Positions 46,260-58,825 are shown, numbered from the stretch's first letter. The stretch: 64,000 nucleotides of DNA from Stachybotrys elegans (GCA_020746835.1 JAGPNK010000008.1:992001-1056000), one strand, 5' to 3'. A program made the numbers and translations. The notes: generated by a model from the sequence alone, not told the origin.

Positions 46260-47602
46260 ATCAGCCATCCGTAGGGGCGGTAAAGCATTGCTTGTAGTGC
46301 GCGTGGCATAGTTTGTAAGAAATATATGAATGAGCAGATATCAAGTTTATTGAGACATGTGCTAGGCCAGGGACATGTATGTTGTACTTTGTGTTTGAAC
46401 TATATATGCTAGCTGAGATGCCGCTCAAACCACGACAACGTTCAAAGTGGATAAAAGTCGGTTGTGCTGACGCTCTATTGAGTGAAGATCGACTCCTCTA
46501 TTACCCTGATTACATAGATTCTACATGGCGTGTCACCGTTTGGCATATTGCGGCTTCTCTTGAGGATCGGCCATGGCATAATTACTTGGCTCCTGAAAGG
46601 GATGTCTGTCAGCAAGTCATAAATATAGTGGGAAACTCTTCGATGGGGAGGCTAATCCCTACATTCTTCATATGTACGTAAAGGGACGCTGAGGTGGCGC
46701 TCCATGAAATATAAGATGCAAGCCTCTTCTGGCTAAGAAACAAGTACATATTCAACCCACCCATATAGCAGACAATATTTTTGAACACTATCTATCCATG
46801 TTCTCCCTTACGTGAACATGTTAGGAATTTCTTCTCTCACTTAATCAAGCCTCAGAGAATCGAAAGTACTAGAGAATGCATGCTTGAGCTTACAGGCTTC
46901 AAGTTCCATCACCATTTACAGCAGTTAGAGACAGTGTAAGAAACACAGTTGAGTACATGTTGTCGCCCTCCCAGGTTTATACTCGACATTGGTATTTATT
47001 CAGCCATGACACTTTGAGGTTCGCCCCCGCTACCAACTACCGAGGGTCCGAGATGAGTGCGGAGGCTGCCAGCTTCAGCCACTTCAGACCGGTTGAAGGA
47101 ACCTCATCCACGCATCACAGCTAGCCTCAGGATAAATCCAAATCAGACAACAACCCCAATCCCTCGGCTGTAGCCCCACGGTCATGAGGACACCTTTCCC
47201 CCCTTGCAATGGACCTCTCCACTTCCCACGGGTCTATGCCAGGCGCAGCGACGCGTTCCGGGCTGGCGAAGCAGGTTCCTGGTAACCAATCTTCTGGGCT
47301 CAAGCCACAAGATTACCCCAGGTCATATGGAGAGGTGGCAAGGAAAGGCTTCCGTATGCCCGAGCCCCGGCTTGCTCAAGTAGGTTTCTGTATTGGTCTA
47401 CTTTCAGGCTAAAGACAGAACAAGTGAGCTATGCCGGTGCCGTGACCCGGAGCCTCCGAATTCCATTCTTGGCTGGTCGCATACAGTCCGGTGTGGAGTC
47501 GGAACCTCGCGCCTCGATAGTATAAGTACAACCATGGTAGTCTTGGTTATCTTGCTTTCCTGGGCCAACCTCATCGTGCAAAATTCACAGGCCGTCTTTA
47601 CC
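46260..47602. other. 1.3-kb intergenic region
   Basis: 3' flank of the SDR gene and promoter of the esterase gene. Open frames at 46379-46681 and 47209-47412 carry no recognisable motif. Confidence 0.45.
47521..47528 (+). promoter_or_regulatory. TATA box of the acetylxylan esterase gene
   Basis: TATAAGTA lies 82 nt upstream of the ATG at 47603 but only 13 nt before an in-frame ATG at 47534. It therefore supports the later start, which also begins a clean signal peptide. Confidence 0.5.
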
Positions 47603-48597
47603 ATGCGGTACTCTTCGACTGCCCTCGTGGCTACTGGCTGGGCTCTGCTCGCCAACGCCCAGTCGTGCCCCAGCATTCACATCTTTGGCGCCCGTGAGAC
47701 CACCGTCAGCCCCGGATATGGATCGGCTGGTCGGCTGGTGGACATGATCAGGAGTGCCAACCCGGGGGCCACGTCCGAGGCTATCAGCTACCCGGCCTGT
47801 GGTGGACAGAGCTCATGCGGTGGCATTCAGTACGGTGAATCTGCCAGACAAGGCACCAATGCCGTTGCTTCTGCCGTCAACAGCCTGAATCAGCGCTGCC
47901 CCGACACCAAGATTGTCTTGGTTGGCTATTCTCAGGTACCAAACTCCTTTACTTGGCGGAGAGCACATTAATTTTGGCTGACTGTGTTGTGTGAATAGGG
48001 TGGTCAGATCATGGACAATGCTCTCTGCGGCGGCCCTGATCCTGGTTCTAACATCGGAACCTCGACTCCGCCTCTCTCTGCTAGTGCCATCAACATGGTC
48101 AAGGCTGCCATCTTCATGGGTGACCCACGATGGCAGGCGGGCATCTCCTTCAACGTTGGAACCTGCACAGCTGGTGGTGTAAGTCATCAACCTCTCGATT
48201 ATCAATTTTCGCCGCTGATAGTGTTGAATAGTTTGCCGCTCGACCTTCTGGTTACGTCTGCCCCAATGCAAGCAAGGTCAAGTCGTACTGCGATAGCCAG
48301 GACCCGTATTGCTGCAACGGCAACGACGCGAACCACCACCAGCAGTACGTCTCAATCTATGGCCAGCAGGCTCTCACCTTTGTCAACAGCCAGCTCAACT
48401 CGAGCGGTGGTGGTGGTGGTGGCGGCGGCGGCGGCGGCGGCGGTGGAGGAGGAGGTGGTGGTGGAGGTGGAGGTGGTTCGCCGACCTGCGCGGCTCTCTG
48501 GGGTCAATGTGGCGGACAAGGCTGGACAGGCCCTACGTGCTGCTCCCAGGGAACATGCAGGGCTTCAAACCAATGGTATTCTCAATGTGTCAACTAG
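47603..48597 (+). CDS. secreted CE5 acetylxylan esterase (cutinase fold) with CBM1
   Basis: Exons 47603-47935, 47999-48178 and 48232-48597 give 292 residues; introns are 63 and 53 nt, phase 0. A signal peptide ends near ALLANAQ. The CE5 catalytic domain has the nucleophile Ser110 in GYSQGG (split after Q by intron 1), Asp195 in SQDPYCC and His206/207. Cysteines are paired as in Trichoderma axe2-type esterases. A run of 24 glycines (230-253, GGN codons at 48406-48477) links it to a fungal cellulose-binding module (about 256-292; [20 protein letters not shown]). The enzyme is predicted to remove acetyl groups from xylan outside the cell, anchored to cellulose by the CBM1. Cutinase activity is a less likely alternative. 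Confidence 0.92.
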
Positions 48598-49228
48598 GAC
48601 GACTGATGATAATTCATCGAACTGCTGAAATGATGGATTCTGTTGTAGTGGATTATTTACACGAATGTCAATAAGAGCTTGGAGATAGTTACTACAACTA
48701 CGGGATCTTGAATATTGGTATTTTTGTTTCATATCTTGTTCTGTTGTAGATGTTGATGTGAAAGCCCGATGTAAGTTTCTAAACTAATCACGATATCTTA
48801 TGCCTCCAGTTGTAAATCCCAGGAGAATACTATCTGGTCATCTCTAGCAATCTTGTTGCTAAATACACTCGCTAAGAAATTACAATCAGCTTTAAACAGG
48901 TTTGGCAGAATTCTGAGAGCGAGTTGCTGGGACATAAATTTGTGAACGACTTTCATGGTTCATCTTATCAAGCACAGACATATATTGGAACCGGGTTGCA
49001 TTGCACGGAAGTCCTGGTTTCAGTGTTTCCTCCTAATGTTGCTAGTTGCAATAAATTACTGTTACATGCGGCCACTCGCCGAATTATCAAAAACACAATT
49101 AGCCGAAAAGCTTCAATGGCTTCATGTTGTAGTTTCCAAGCTGTTGAATATATTGAAGCTATTGTCAAGTCGCTAATACTCAAGAGCCCACGTGATGTTC
49201 GATATGATGAACCTAGTCAACTTCCACT
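48598..49228. other. intergenic between convergent genes
   Basis: About 0.6 kb of AT-rich 3' flanks. No feature was seen. Confidence 0.5.
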
Positions 49229-51035
49229 CTACCTACGCTCTTCCAAAGACTCTACGGCGAAAATCTCTTCTTGGGGAATCTGGTACTTGCCAGACTGGCG
49301 AGCAGATACTCCCTTCTGGAACTGTGGAAGTGGTTAGACATAGCCATCTAGCGCTTATCGAATCACGTACCATGTAATCCAACTCTCCAAAAGTTCTCCC
49401 CTTGGTTTCAAACAGACGGAACCAGGCCCAGGTCAAAGTTAACGTGGCCAAACCAGCCCAGAAGAAGGCCTATCGATTGTCAGCTACCATTTTCCCTCCA
49501 GCAAAGCTTGGTACTTACACCTGTGCCTCTTGCATTCCATGCTCCAGGAGAGATGATCTGAGGCCACAAAAGACCGCCACAAACAATATTGCCTACATAG
49601 TAGAGTGAACGGCCCAGGACAATGGTCTGTGTTCGCAATCGAGTAGAGCCGACCTCGGCCACGATGGTGTAGACGATGGGACCAACACTCATAGAATAAG
49701 CCCCAAGCCAGACAACGCAGAGGATGGACTGGCCCCAGGCAAGTGGCTGAGTTTGGTTGGGTACCAATGAGAGGAATCCAATAACCCAAAGGATAACAAC
49801 GAGCATTGAGTAACCCGCGAGCCAGATACTTCGGCGGCCGAACTTGTAGATGTAAAACCACGAGATGATGGTTCCAACGAAAGCGACACCGGTACCACCA
49901 AGACCAATACCGTACGACGTCTCCTCGTCAATGCCGGTCTGCTGGAAGAAGAAGGATCCGTTGTAAGCCATGGCACCACCATTGGTAATTTGGGACAAGA
50001 AGGCCATGCATGCAATTTCGGTACGGCGTAGGTTGGTGCCGCGGAAAGCGTCCCAGTAGGTTACACCCTCGCGCTCCGCCTTCTCCAGCTTGTCGGTATG
50101 GACCATCATGGCGATTGCAGAATCGTAGTTGATGTTGTGCTCAGGCTGCGACAGACGCTGTAGAGAATGCTTGGCCCGCTCCAGCTGGTTGGTTCGGACG
50201 AGGTACCACGGCGACTCGGGGGCGAGCCACGCGGCGATGAAGAGAGGAACCGGCCAGATCCACTGTATAGCAAAGGGGATTCGCCAGCTCCAGTCGGTAG
50301 GGTTGTTGACCAGGGCGCGCAGAACGCCAGCAGAGATGAACTGGCCAATGCACCAGCAGAGGTTGACGTAGGCAGTCAGATAACCACGGATTGCAAGCGG
50401 AGTGACCTCGGCGGCATAAGAAGGACCAGTGGTGGCGAAGACACCCCAGGGGAGATTGCAGAGGAACTGACCGAGAAGCTGGATCTCGACGGACGGGGCG
50501 AAGAAGGCGATGAAGATGAAGGCTGTGAGGAAGAACAGCGAGAACATGAGGACGCGGCGGTGGCCCCATTTCGCAGTGGCCCAGCCGTTGAGAAGGGCAC
50601 CGATGATGTTGGCAAAGGCGCCGAGGCACTGGAATCGCTGCTGCCAGGTGGCCGAGATCTGATAGCCGTTCTCATCGTCGAGCCACTCGCCATATCGTTC
50701 GCGGAACCTGGGGTATCCAAAGAAGGACGGGACAAGCGTCACGTCGTAGCCCTCCATGATGACGGTGGTGGAAATGACTGCAGAGGACAGACCAATTAGT
50801 TCCCCATGGTAGAGACGCAATCTTGTAGATGCAACTTACAAATGGACCACATGGCAGCCCGACGGTAGGTCTTGAATCCCTGCCAGACACCGACGTTGTG
50901 TTCCTGGGCTGTGGCCTCCTGGGCACTGCTGTTCAGGCCCTTGTCGTGAAGGTCAACATCCTGAAGATGGTTGACGCCGGGTGCGCCCGACTCAAGCTCG
51001 ATCTCAGTGGCGCCGGCCTTGTTATCGGAAGCCAT
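49229..51035 (-). CDS. MFS sugar transporter (maltose/alpha-glucoside permease-like)
   Basis: Exons 51035-50840, 50777-49519, 49469-49371 and 49321-49229 give 548 residues; introns are 62, 49 and 49 nt. A soluble N-terminus of about 60 residues precedes twelve TM segments. Family motifs include EGYDVTLVPSFFGYP in TM1, the loop GHRRVLMFS, PESPWYLVR and FGRR, and the C-terminal FETKGRTFGELD. The maltose-permease pattern EGYD plus AWN before the last TMs points to alpha-glucoside:H+ symporters like yeast Mal61 rather than hexose carriers. It should import disaccharides across the plasma membrane. The last exon, FQKGVSARQSGKYQ to the stop at 49229, was found by splicing; read without it the C-terminus looks aberrant. 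Confidence 0.88.
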
Positions 51036-52885
51036 GATGCCGTTAACCGTATCTCCTGCGTTGGGTTGGAGAGAAACGCTGAATAGCAGCAGGAGGGTCT
51101 CTCGCGGGAGATGGGGTACATTTAAACTCGTAATGGGGAACTGTTAACCCCCCTCTTTTCTCTCTCTCCGGGTGCAGTGCAGCGACACGAGCAGTCGATC
51201 ATCCAATTGCCCCATGACAGGCTCTCGCTTGCCTGCAAGTCTCGACACATCCCTGAGGGTCGGCTGGCTCTTCTGACTTGTATGAGCGAGACGCCCCGCT
51301 CGATCCCCCGGCCATGCTGTGCCATAACCCGGGGTCCTGGCGGGTGACATGGGCTCAACCAGCAAGTATAAAGGCGCCTGATGGTGAGGGTAGGTGAGCC
51401 CGGGTGGGATGCTAATGGCACGTCGGCCCGGCGTGTCACAGCCTGGGCCTTGCCAAGGTACTAGTTATTGGTGGAAGATCCGGGTCCCGCAGCGGGGGAG
51501 TAGTTGAAGCTAGGATGATGGGCTCCAGGTCGTGTCTTTACTGGTTGAGAGGAGGTTCGAGGTTGGGGTAGGATGTGGGAAGACGCGGGGGAGTGGTCTG
51601 GGGTAATGCTGGGGTTATCCGAGCCAACATTCATATGTTCATTCTGCGGTAGGCGTGGAGAAGTACGAAGAGTAGACGATGAGGAGACCAAAGGATGCAT
51701 CTCCTTGTTGGCAAACTGCCGATGTACATTGGCTAGCCAGCATGTCTAAGTATTGCGCCAGGAATGGCCTCACACAATACCCTATCCACGAACTTCAGGC
51801 TGCAACTACCTGACAAACATGTCACGCTTCATGGTGAGTACACCTTGGCGAATTCCAGGTTGGTAAGTGATTTCATCCATAGCTGTCTAGGTTGAGAAGA
51901 TGGCACCACGCCTCCCTATCACATCTTTCAGGTCCAATCGACCATACTTTGCGCACACTCATCATGCATAATCAGCACACCATATGATGCTCATGTGCGT
52001 TCATTCCCATAAGCGATCCAGTATCTGCAGCCTGCTCGGGTTATTTCTCTCCGACTCGCGTCCAGCATGGCTAGGCGAGTGCTGACAACCTTGCCAAAAA
52101 CCTCCCGTGATCGGCTATTTCGCTTGACAGGGAGGGCATGGTCCAAAAGTTCACCAACAGAAGCTGCGCGGTGAACGTGCATGAGCCGGGATGGTGCAGT
52201 GCCTCTCGCGCTTCCGGCTCCGGCCTGGACACCGACCTGCGTTGAAAGGGAACAGGCAGTATAACATGGAGCTTTCTGCAAGATTTTGTTGTAGAAGCCG
52301 GCAAGTCGCTGTTACCATGGTAAACTTCCAATAGATTTTCATTAATTGGCGAGTACACGCGAGACTTGGCTAGACAATGTATTTATGTATTTATATCCCA
52401 GAACTCAATGCTACTCATTATATTGGCTACAAGACTTGTTCAGGCTTTGCTTGGAATTATCTTCACCACCGCCCGTGCCTACAACCTGGTGACGACGAGC
52501 TAGACAAGCTAAATTCATTCGCCACAATCCTTTGAGTCGAAACGTATCGGAAACATGCAAAAGTGCTCCGAAGGATTCGAGCCGCACGTTCGGTGCATTG
52601 AACCCTGTCAACCACCTTGTTCGCTACGAGCCATGTGGCGATAAATGGAATAACAGTTCTAATTATGCGCTGGGTATCTATATAGTGTTTTAATCGTAGG
52701 TCTATAATTCTTACTTGAGAAGTTGCAATGGTGAAGCCAAAAGGTTAGTGAAGTTACAAATACAAAAATGGAAAGGCAAAAAGGCTTGGAGAGACGGATA
52801 TAACCTCCGCAACTCCGTTAAGTAGAACGCTAATTATCCAAAACGAGTGTAGAGAATGAAAATGTAAGTGGCCAGGCATCCTCCT
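51036..52885. other. 1.85-kb intergenic region
   Basis: Promoter of the sugar transporter and 3' flank of the rhodopsin-domain gene. Open frames are short and without motif. A pyrimidine-rich leader lies near 51140-51180 on the minus strand. Confidence 0.45.
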
Positions 52886-54054
52886 TTACCTCTTAATGTG
52901 CGCCTTGGGGGGTGCCTTCTCCACGTCTTGAGCCGCCCAGTTGCGGTCCGACTCCGAGTCAAGCGTGATCTCGACGTGAATGTTCCTGTCAGACTGCGGA
53001 ATGGGGTGCGAACCAAGAGGTCCAGACCTTTCTACCGTCGTCTTGCGCGTCCAGATGGCGCCTGTCTGGGGCTCATAGGTCGGCAAGTAGGAGCTTGTGC
53101 GGTTGTTCTGATCAACCGCCTCGCCCGACTTCTTAATGTCGTAGTAGGTGCTGGCTTTGCGCGAGAGGAACGCTGCGAGGGGTGGCAGCGAGCCCACGAT
53201 GAGAGCTGTAGCTGCCTCAGCGCTGCTGCCCAGTGTCCGGTAGACGGGGTCGGTGAACTCGAGCTCTCTGGTCTCGCCGTCGTCGCCTCTTGCGAATGCG
53301 GACAGGGGATCTTGGTTGACAACGAAGAGCATGCGCACAATAGCAGTAGCAATCACGGCAATGCCCAAGCTGAAGACGAGTGCCAACCCGAGCTTCTTCT
53401 TGAGGTTGAGCTCCAGCATGGGGAGGATCATCATGGGCAGCAGCATAATCATGACGTCTGAAGCAACGTCTGCGCCTGTGGAGTAGTAGATGTCGATAGG
53501 CTGAGTTCGCAAGGATGCTTTGACGGCGTCAGCTTGGTGTCCAGTTTTGTAACGGGACAAGCAACATGATACTCACCGACAACGAAGCGGCAGATGTAGC
53601 AAGAGACATAGGTCAAAGCCGTAAAGATCAGGGCCAGCCACCACAGCCTGTGAGCAAACGAGTAGGGCTTCAGGAAGTTGTGGTACAGCGAAAGAAGAGA
53701 CGCCTTGACCATCCACACAGTGGTCCAAAACAGCACGTCAATGGCCGTCTGCCAACGGCCCAGCTCGTCAATCTCGCCCTCGTAAAAGTCGGCATGATGC
53801 TCATCGTTGAGAGTCATGCCGTCATACCGGAGAAGATAGCGCGTCGACCTCGCCTGCACGGTGTGCGAGATACTCAGGGCAGACAAACTGAGCCAGGCGA
53901 GGAACATGGCGTAGTCGTCGAGGAAGAATCCGGCCTGGGACCAGCGCACGCGGAACCGCAGGACCAGCACGACGGTGGCGAGCGCGTAAGTAGACCAGAT
54001 GACGGCTGCAATGTTGCCCCAGTCGACCTGCGACTGTTTCTGGTTGTCGTCCAT
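52886..54054 (-). CDS. rhodopsin-domain (PTH11-like) integral membrane protein
   Basis: Exons 54054-53577 and 53517-52886 give 369 residues; the 59-nt intron joins RFVV to ASLRTQPI. Family hallmarks: first TM with TVVLVLRFRVRW, FLDDYAMFLAWL, a WMVKASLLSLYHNFL TM, then the YYSTGADVASDVMIMLLPMMIL segment. The cytoplasmic tail contains SxLPTYEPQTG and many charged residues. About seven TMs are predicted. Like the other member in this window it belongs to the fungal rhodopsin-domain proteins of mostly unknown function, proposed to sense surface or nutrient cues. The start MDDNQKQ gives a short N-terminus before TM1. Confidence 0.8.
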
Positions 54055-55725
54055 GGTGGGCAAAAAAAAAATCACACGATGTAAGATGGATGATGATGGT
54101 TTTGATGGGCGTTGAATGCTTCTAGGGCTGTTCAAGAAAATGGTCGACCGGCGAACAACCTAGGCATGCCCGGGACAAAGGAAAAAGAGTAGCTTGGAAA
54201 AGAAATGAAAGAAGGGGAAAAGAAACATGGAAACATGCCGGGATTCACAGCCGACTTATTGTCTTCTGTTGCAAGACGTTGATGTCGTTCTCCACCGCCG
54301 CCACTGAAGGAAGCGATCCTCCTCGCAGACAATGGGCCAGAGCCACGCGAATCCTGCAGCCCCCATCTTTTTTAGCCCGAATCCGATACCAAAATAGCTG
54401 GCTTGTAGCCATTCTAGAAGCCCGTTTCAAGCTTACACGAGGGTCCTTGCGCCGGGGACTTGCTCACACGTCAAGCTGCATTAGGTTACGCCCGCACGCC
54501 GGGAGGGCCCAGGAGTTATCTGCCCTGCTGGCGATTGGCTCACTTGCGTCAGCTTAGGACAATGACAAGGTTAGCTCAGTTCCATCGCTTGCAGATGCGC
54601 GCGTGCCCAAGTTTGCGATTCTTATGTTCTTAGGTGAGGGGATCCTGCAAGGAATACAAAAGTGGTCTCTTTTTTTTCTCCTCCTCTTCTTTTTACGGGT
54701 ACTTTAAATCCTGGGGGCCCGGCGATTTCGCAGAAAGGGCAGCTGCGCCCCCAGAGTGCATCGCCGAACGTGTCGGGGTAGCATGAAGGCTGTCGCGATA
54801 ACTTCGTTCCTGGGCTTTCAGAACTGACACTTGTACTTCTTTTATTGTCATGTTTATAGGTTTGTTAAACTTAAAATACTATTGGATAGTTGGCGCTTCT
54901 TTCACGTTTGTAGTTTCATTGGTGATGTGAATAGCAACAACATCTAATCCGACTTCATGGCGCTCGTGTGCGCCAATCGCCAGAACTGTTCTCCCACACA
55001 CAATATTGAGTTCTTTTATCGCGTAACTGTTTCCCTGTGAAACTAGGTTGATTCCATGCAGCCAGAACAGGACCTGCCGTTCCATTATTGAAGATGTGAC
55101 AAGCTGCCAATTACCGTGATATCAACTACAAGTACGCTGGTCTGTATCCCATTGGGGCACACAAACGGGAAATCCCACATCAAGTACAAGTAAATGCAAC
55201 AGCTGTCGCACGACATGGTTTGCCGTTTCAATGTCCGTGTAATACATATACGGAGGAGCTTTGGAACAATTCTCTGCATGAGCATATTCAATGGTTCTTG
55301 CAAAATCTTGACAAATTGCAGTATTTCAGAGACTCTCCATCCTGTCAAGCAACTCAGCGTCCATGGCCTCACGAGACAACCGAACAAGAAAGGTATATAT
55401 TCCCTCCCCCATATCTCGCCTCTCTTTATTTGCTTTCTGCTCTGTAATGTTAAACGACAGCCGCAGCTGCATGTCTCCTATTCAGCAATGATTTTCATCG
55501 GCAGGTTCCTGTATCACAACACTCAGCTTGGGTTACTTACTGTGATACAGAGACGTAGTGTAGAAATGCACTCGAACCCAACTTACCTCGAGCTGCTTCC
55601 GATGTGCTTAAAACCCCCCGCGTCGACCAGTCCCGGCTTTTGCATGCAAAGACTTTCGTTTACAGCTCTCCATTACGTTTACGAGTAACCTTGGATATCT
55701 TCTCCATACGCTACCCACTGTGGCC
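54055..55725. other. 1.7-kb divergent intergenic region
   Basis: Contains a 10-bp inverted repeat (55509-55550) near the amidoligase gene. No gene was recognised. Confidence 0.45.
55509..55550. repeat. 10-bp inverted repeat upstream of the amidoligase gene
   Basis: CTGTATCACA at 55509-55518 and its exact reverse complement TGTGATACAG at 55541-55550, with a 22-nt spacer, about 175 nt upstream of the ATG. It could form a hairpin in a leader transcript or be a paired binding site. No function is known. Confidence 0.65.
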
Positions 55726-56955
55726 ATGTCTGACAAAAAGACCTACGATACCAGATTTGGTATCGAGATCGAGTTCTGCTTGATAACTCCATCTGCCGAA
55801 AGAGAAGATGTCTATGCCTCCATGGAGGGGTCCATGCACGCCAGAGCATCTCTGGCTGTCCAGCTCGCGTCCAAGACCGACCTCCCGATCGCTGTAAAGT
55901 GTGAGCACTTACGCCACCTAGAGGGGATGAGGTGCTTTAATTGCTATGAGGCACCGGTGGAGGTTCTGATCCCCAATGGTCGTGTGTATTCCCAACGAAG
56001 GCCGGAAACAGAAACCGAGACCGACGACGCTACCATGTATCGTTACAACATGATTCAATCAGAGTACCTTTTCGGAACTAAGGGTATAGACAAGCACCAT
56101 AGACGACGCGCCACAGAGATTGCCTCCCAAATCTTTGATCATGATGAGCTCGAGGCTGGTTTGCCCAAGATGGCGCAGATCGTCGAGGCCCTCCGCACCA
56201 TCGACATGCCCGTCGTAGCAGACGAAGGCTGTGGTCTGCACATACACGTGGGACCCAAGTCCGGAATGACCCTGCAATACGCCCAGAGGGTAATCTCTTT
56301 GGCCATTATGTTGGAATACCACCTGATTGACAAGTTTCTCCCGCCATCCCGCAAGGAGAGCAAATATTCAGGTCTCATCTGCAACGTTTCCAACGTTACA
56401 AAGGGGAAAATAAACTATATCATGAGCCGTGTAGGAATCACAACCCATTGGCTGCTAAACAACGCCACGGAGCCGAATAGCCGGTCCAAGAAGCACTTCC
56501 CCGTGCCGCTGAATGACAATATCAAGAAGATTGAGTCATTCGTCCACAGCATCTGGCGCGTCGACGACTGGGAACTGCTGACGTGCTTCATTTCCGAGGG
56601 CAGCATTGTAGCGGGTATAGCCATTGCAGACCGAGAGGACGAGTCAAAGAAGACGATCGAGTTCCGATACCCGCAGATGAACTTTTTGCACTCCTTTATG
56701 GTTCTCTGGGCGAGCTTAGCCGTGAAGCTGGGCGACATCGCCAGCCTCGAGTTAGATGACTTTGTCAAATACAGCACGGCACTTGCTAGAGCTCTGAACG
56801 AGCACGCCGGCAAGGAGGATTGCTGGCAGCATTTGCTTCAGGCCTTGGATTTGGGACATCAGATTCCCGAGTGGACCGCCCAGATTGCGAGACACGATGC
56901 AGGAGAGGCTATTTCAATGGTTGACGACAGGTTCTTCCTCAAGCGGCCGGAGTAA
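55726..56955 (+). CDS. putative amidoligase (glutamine-synthetase-like fold)
   Basis: A single exon of 409 residues from ATG 55726. The N-terminal strand FGIEIEF (11-17) with its two glutamates, the block CGLHIHVGPKSG, and KTIEFRYPQMN near the C-terminal third match the metal- and ATP-binding motifs of the putative amidoligase family (COOH-NH2 ligases). Family members are proposed to form amide bonds between amino acids or peptides with ATP; fungal members are widespread, and none that I know has a proven substrate. No signal peptide or TM, so it is probably cytosolic. The gene stands alone, without the peptidase or glutamine-amidotransferase partners typical of bacterial clusters. Confidence 0.8.
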   Translation: MSDKKTYDTRFGIEIEFCLITPSAEREDVYASMEGSMHARASLAVQLASKTDLPIAVKCEHLRHLEGMRCFNCYEAPVEVLIPNGRVYSQRRPETETETDDATMYRYNMIQSEYLFGTKGIDKHHRRRATEIASQIFDHDELEAGLPKMAQIVEALRTIDMPVVADEGCGLHIHVGPKSGMTLQYAQRVISLAIMLEYHLIDKFLPPSRKESKYSGLICNVSNVTKGKINYIMSRVGITTHWLLNNATEPNSRSKKHFPVPLNDNIKKIESFVHSIWRVDDWELLTCFISEGSIVAGIAIADREDESKKTIEFRYPQMNFLHSFMVLWASLAVKLGDIASLELDDFVKYSTALARALNEHAGKEDCWQHLLQALDLGHQIPEWTAQIARHDAGEAISMVDDRFFLKRPE

Positions 56956-57329
56956 TCCTCATATGGCTCCAAGATACAAGGTTCCATGGCCTGGAATGAC
57001 GAATAATTAATCATACAGAGCAAGTATTTTGAATACTAACAAGAGGGCATTTGGGTACTCGAGTGATTGGCAGGCAGGCAGTGCAGAAGATTAAGGTTAT
57101 GTATTGGCAGTTAAAGTTCAGGATATTAACAGCATGCATCGCGATCCAACAAATCACATCAAATTCCGGGTATCGAACCTTTATCACACATTGAGTCGAG
57201 CCATTGTTTGGGAATCTTTTTCTATGTATACAATCGTGAAAGCTGTTTACAATGTCATAAGTCATAACAAACCCGCTTGACTCAACACCTTTAACACCTT
57301 TTACTTATTCTTGCTGCGGCGCACATCCT
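56956..57329. other. short intergenic between convergent genes
   Basis: About 370 nt of AT-rich 3' flanks. No feature was seen. Confidence 0.5.
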
Positions 57330-58825
57330 CTAAGCAATGGGAGCGCAAGTGAAAGCACCATGAACATCGCCACGCTCGTACTTGTTGATCTAGGAAAGAG
57401 TTAGCAACAGGAATTTGACAAAAGGGGGCGAGTTGGACGTACAATATCCTGGACACTAGCGTAGGTGCCGCCGACCAGGGTAACAATACCGATGACGAAG
57501 ATAAAGCCGTTGACAAGACTCTTGAGCAGGTTGTGCTTGGCGTACCAGGGGCCCTCGCGGATCAACATGAACCACATCATGGCAGGGAAATAGAGAGTGA
57601 AGCCAGAGATGAAGAGGGAGGAGGAGATGGACAAGAGGTCCGAGAAGAAGGGGATGGCCTCTGCAATAACCCAAGCAATGATGGTGATGACGGTGATGAG
57701 AGCGAGCCAGGTGATCCAGCCCTTCTTGGTGTTGATGAACCGAACGACGGAATCCTTGTACATACGACCGTGGATGTAGCGTCCGACGACAGTGGTGTTG
57801 ATGGAGCCGGAGATGAAAATCACAGGGAGGCCGACACCAAAGGCAATCTTGGAGACAGTGGTACCAGCAGACAGAAGGGCAGGGGACCTGACGTCGGCAC
57901 CAACAAAAGCATAGACGAGGGCACCGGTGAGGGTATAGATGACGATCTCGATGATGCCGAGGGCCCAGATAGACTTGACAAAGTCCTTGGGGGTATGCAT
58001 CTCGTCCATGAAAGAGAACTGGCAGACGGCAAAGCTGTAAGCGAACAGAATGTTGGTAACAGCAATGAAGGCCTCGGCAAAGCTGAGGTCGTCCTTGGGC
58101 CAGGCAGACCAGGTCACAGCAGACAAGCCACCAGGGGCATCGCCAGCCTGGATGCCGGTGGCGATGATGGTGATTCCAATGGCCAGAACAATGGAAACGA
58201 AGTCAATGTATCCGAGAATGGCAACTTCGGCAAATGAGGGAGGGATTGCCAGAATGAGGAGGATGATGGCGGAAACGACGCCAAAGACAAGTGAGCAAGC
58301 ACCGTTGTCGGTGATGTTGAGGAAGGCAATGGTTCCGGTGAGACAGTGGGAGCCGACGAGGAAAGTCAATTGCAGGGCAAACATGAAACCGATAACCTCG
58401 TAGCCAATACGGCCCATCATGAGCCGTCCGGCGTCAGCGTAATGGGAGACCTCGGGGAAGGCCAGCTTGACCTGGCCGACGATGTAGCTCGTGTAGATGG
58501 CGATGAGGCCCATGCCGACGCAGAGAATGACACCGGCAACCATTCCGAGCGAGGCGAAAGCACCGGGCAGACTGAGACTACCCAGGGCAATAGCCTCGAC
58601 AATCAGAACGACGGTGAGGCGCTTCCAGCCCAGACGGTGGAAGAAGGCATCACCCTGCTGGGTCTTTTGCTTCTCCATGTCGGTGATGGTGGTCTCACCG
58701 ACAGCTGCGTCGCGCAGGATGCCGACGCTGTGGGTCTTGTCGGGACCATTGCTGCTCATGTCATCCTTGGAGGAAGACGAGTCGTACGCCGGAGGAGGGG
58801 CGGTGGTGGTGTTGATCTCCGACAT
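57330..58825 (-). CDS. AAAP-family amino-acid permease (Mtr-like)
   Basis: Exons 58825-57443 and 57389-57330 give 480 residues; the 53-nt intron (TGCTAAC branch) joins VQDI to INKYERGDVHGAF. A soluble N-terminus of about 65 residues rich in Ser/Asp/Thr leads to a core of eleven TM segments. Typical motifs: RLTVVLIVEAIALGSLSLPG in TM1, YTSYIVGQVK, HYADAGRLM and FSFMDEMHTPKDF. This fits the neutral/aromatic amino-acid permease Mtr of Neurospora and its relatives in the plasma membrane. The leader upstream of the ATG is strongly pyrimidine-rich (58860-59100 on the minus strand), a common feature of well-expressed fungal genes. Substrate specificity is inferred, not shown. Confidence 0.88.
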
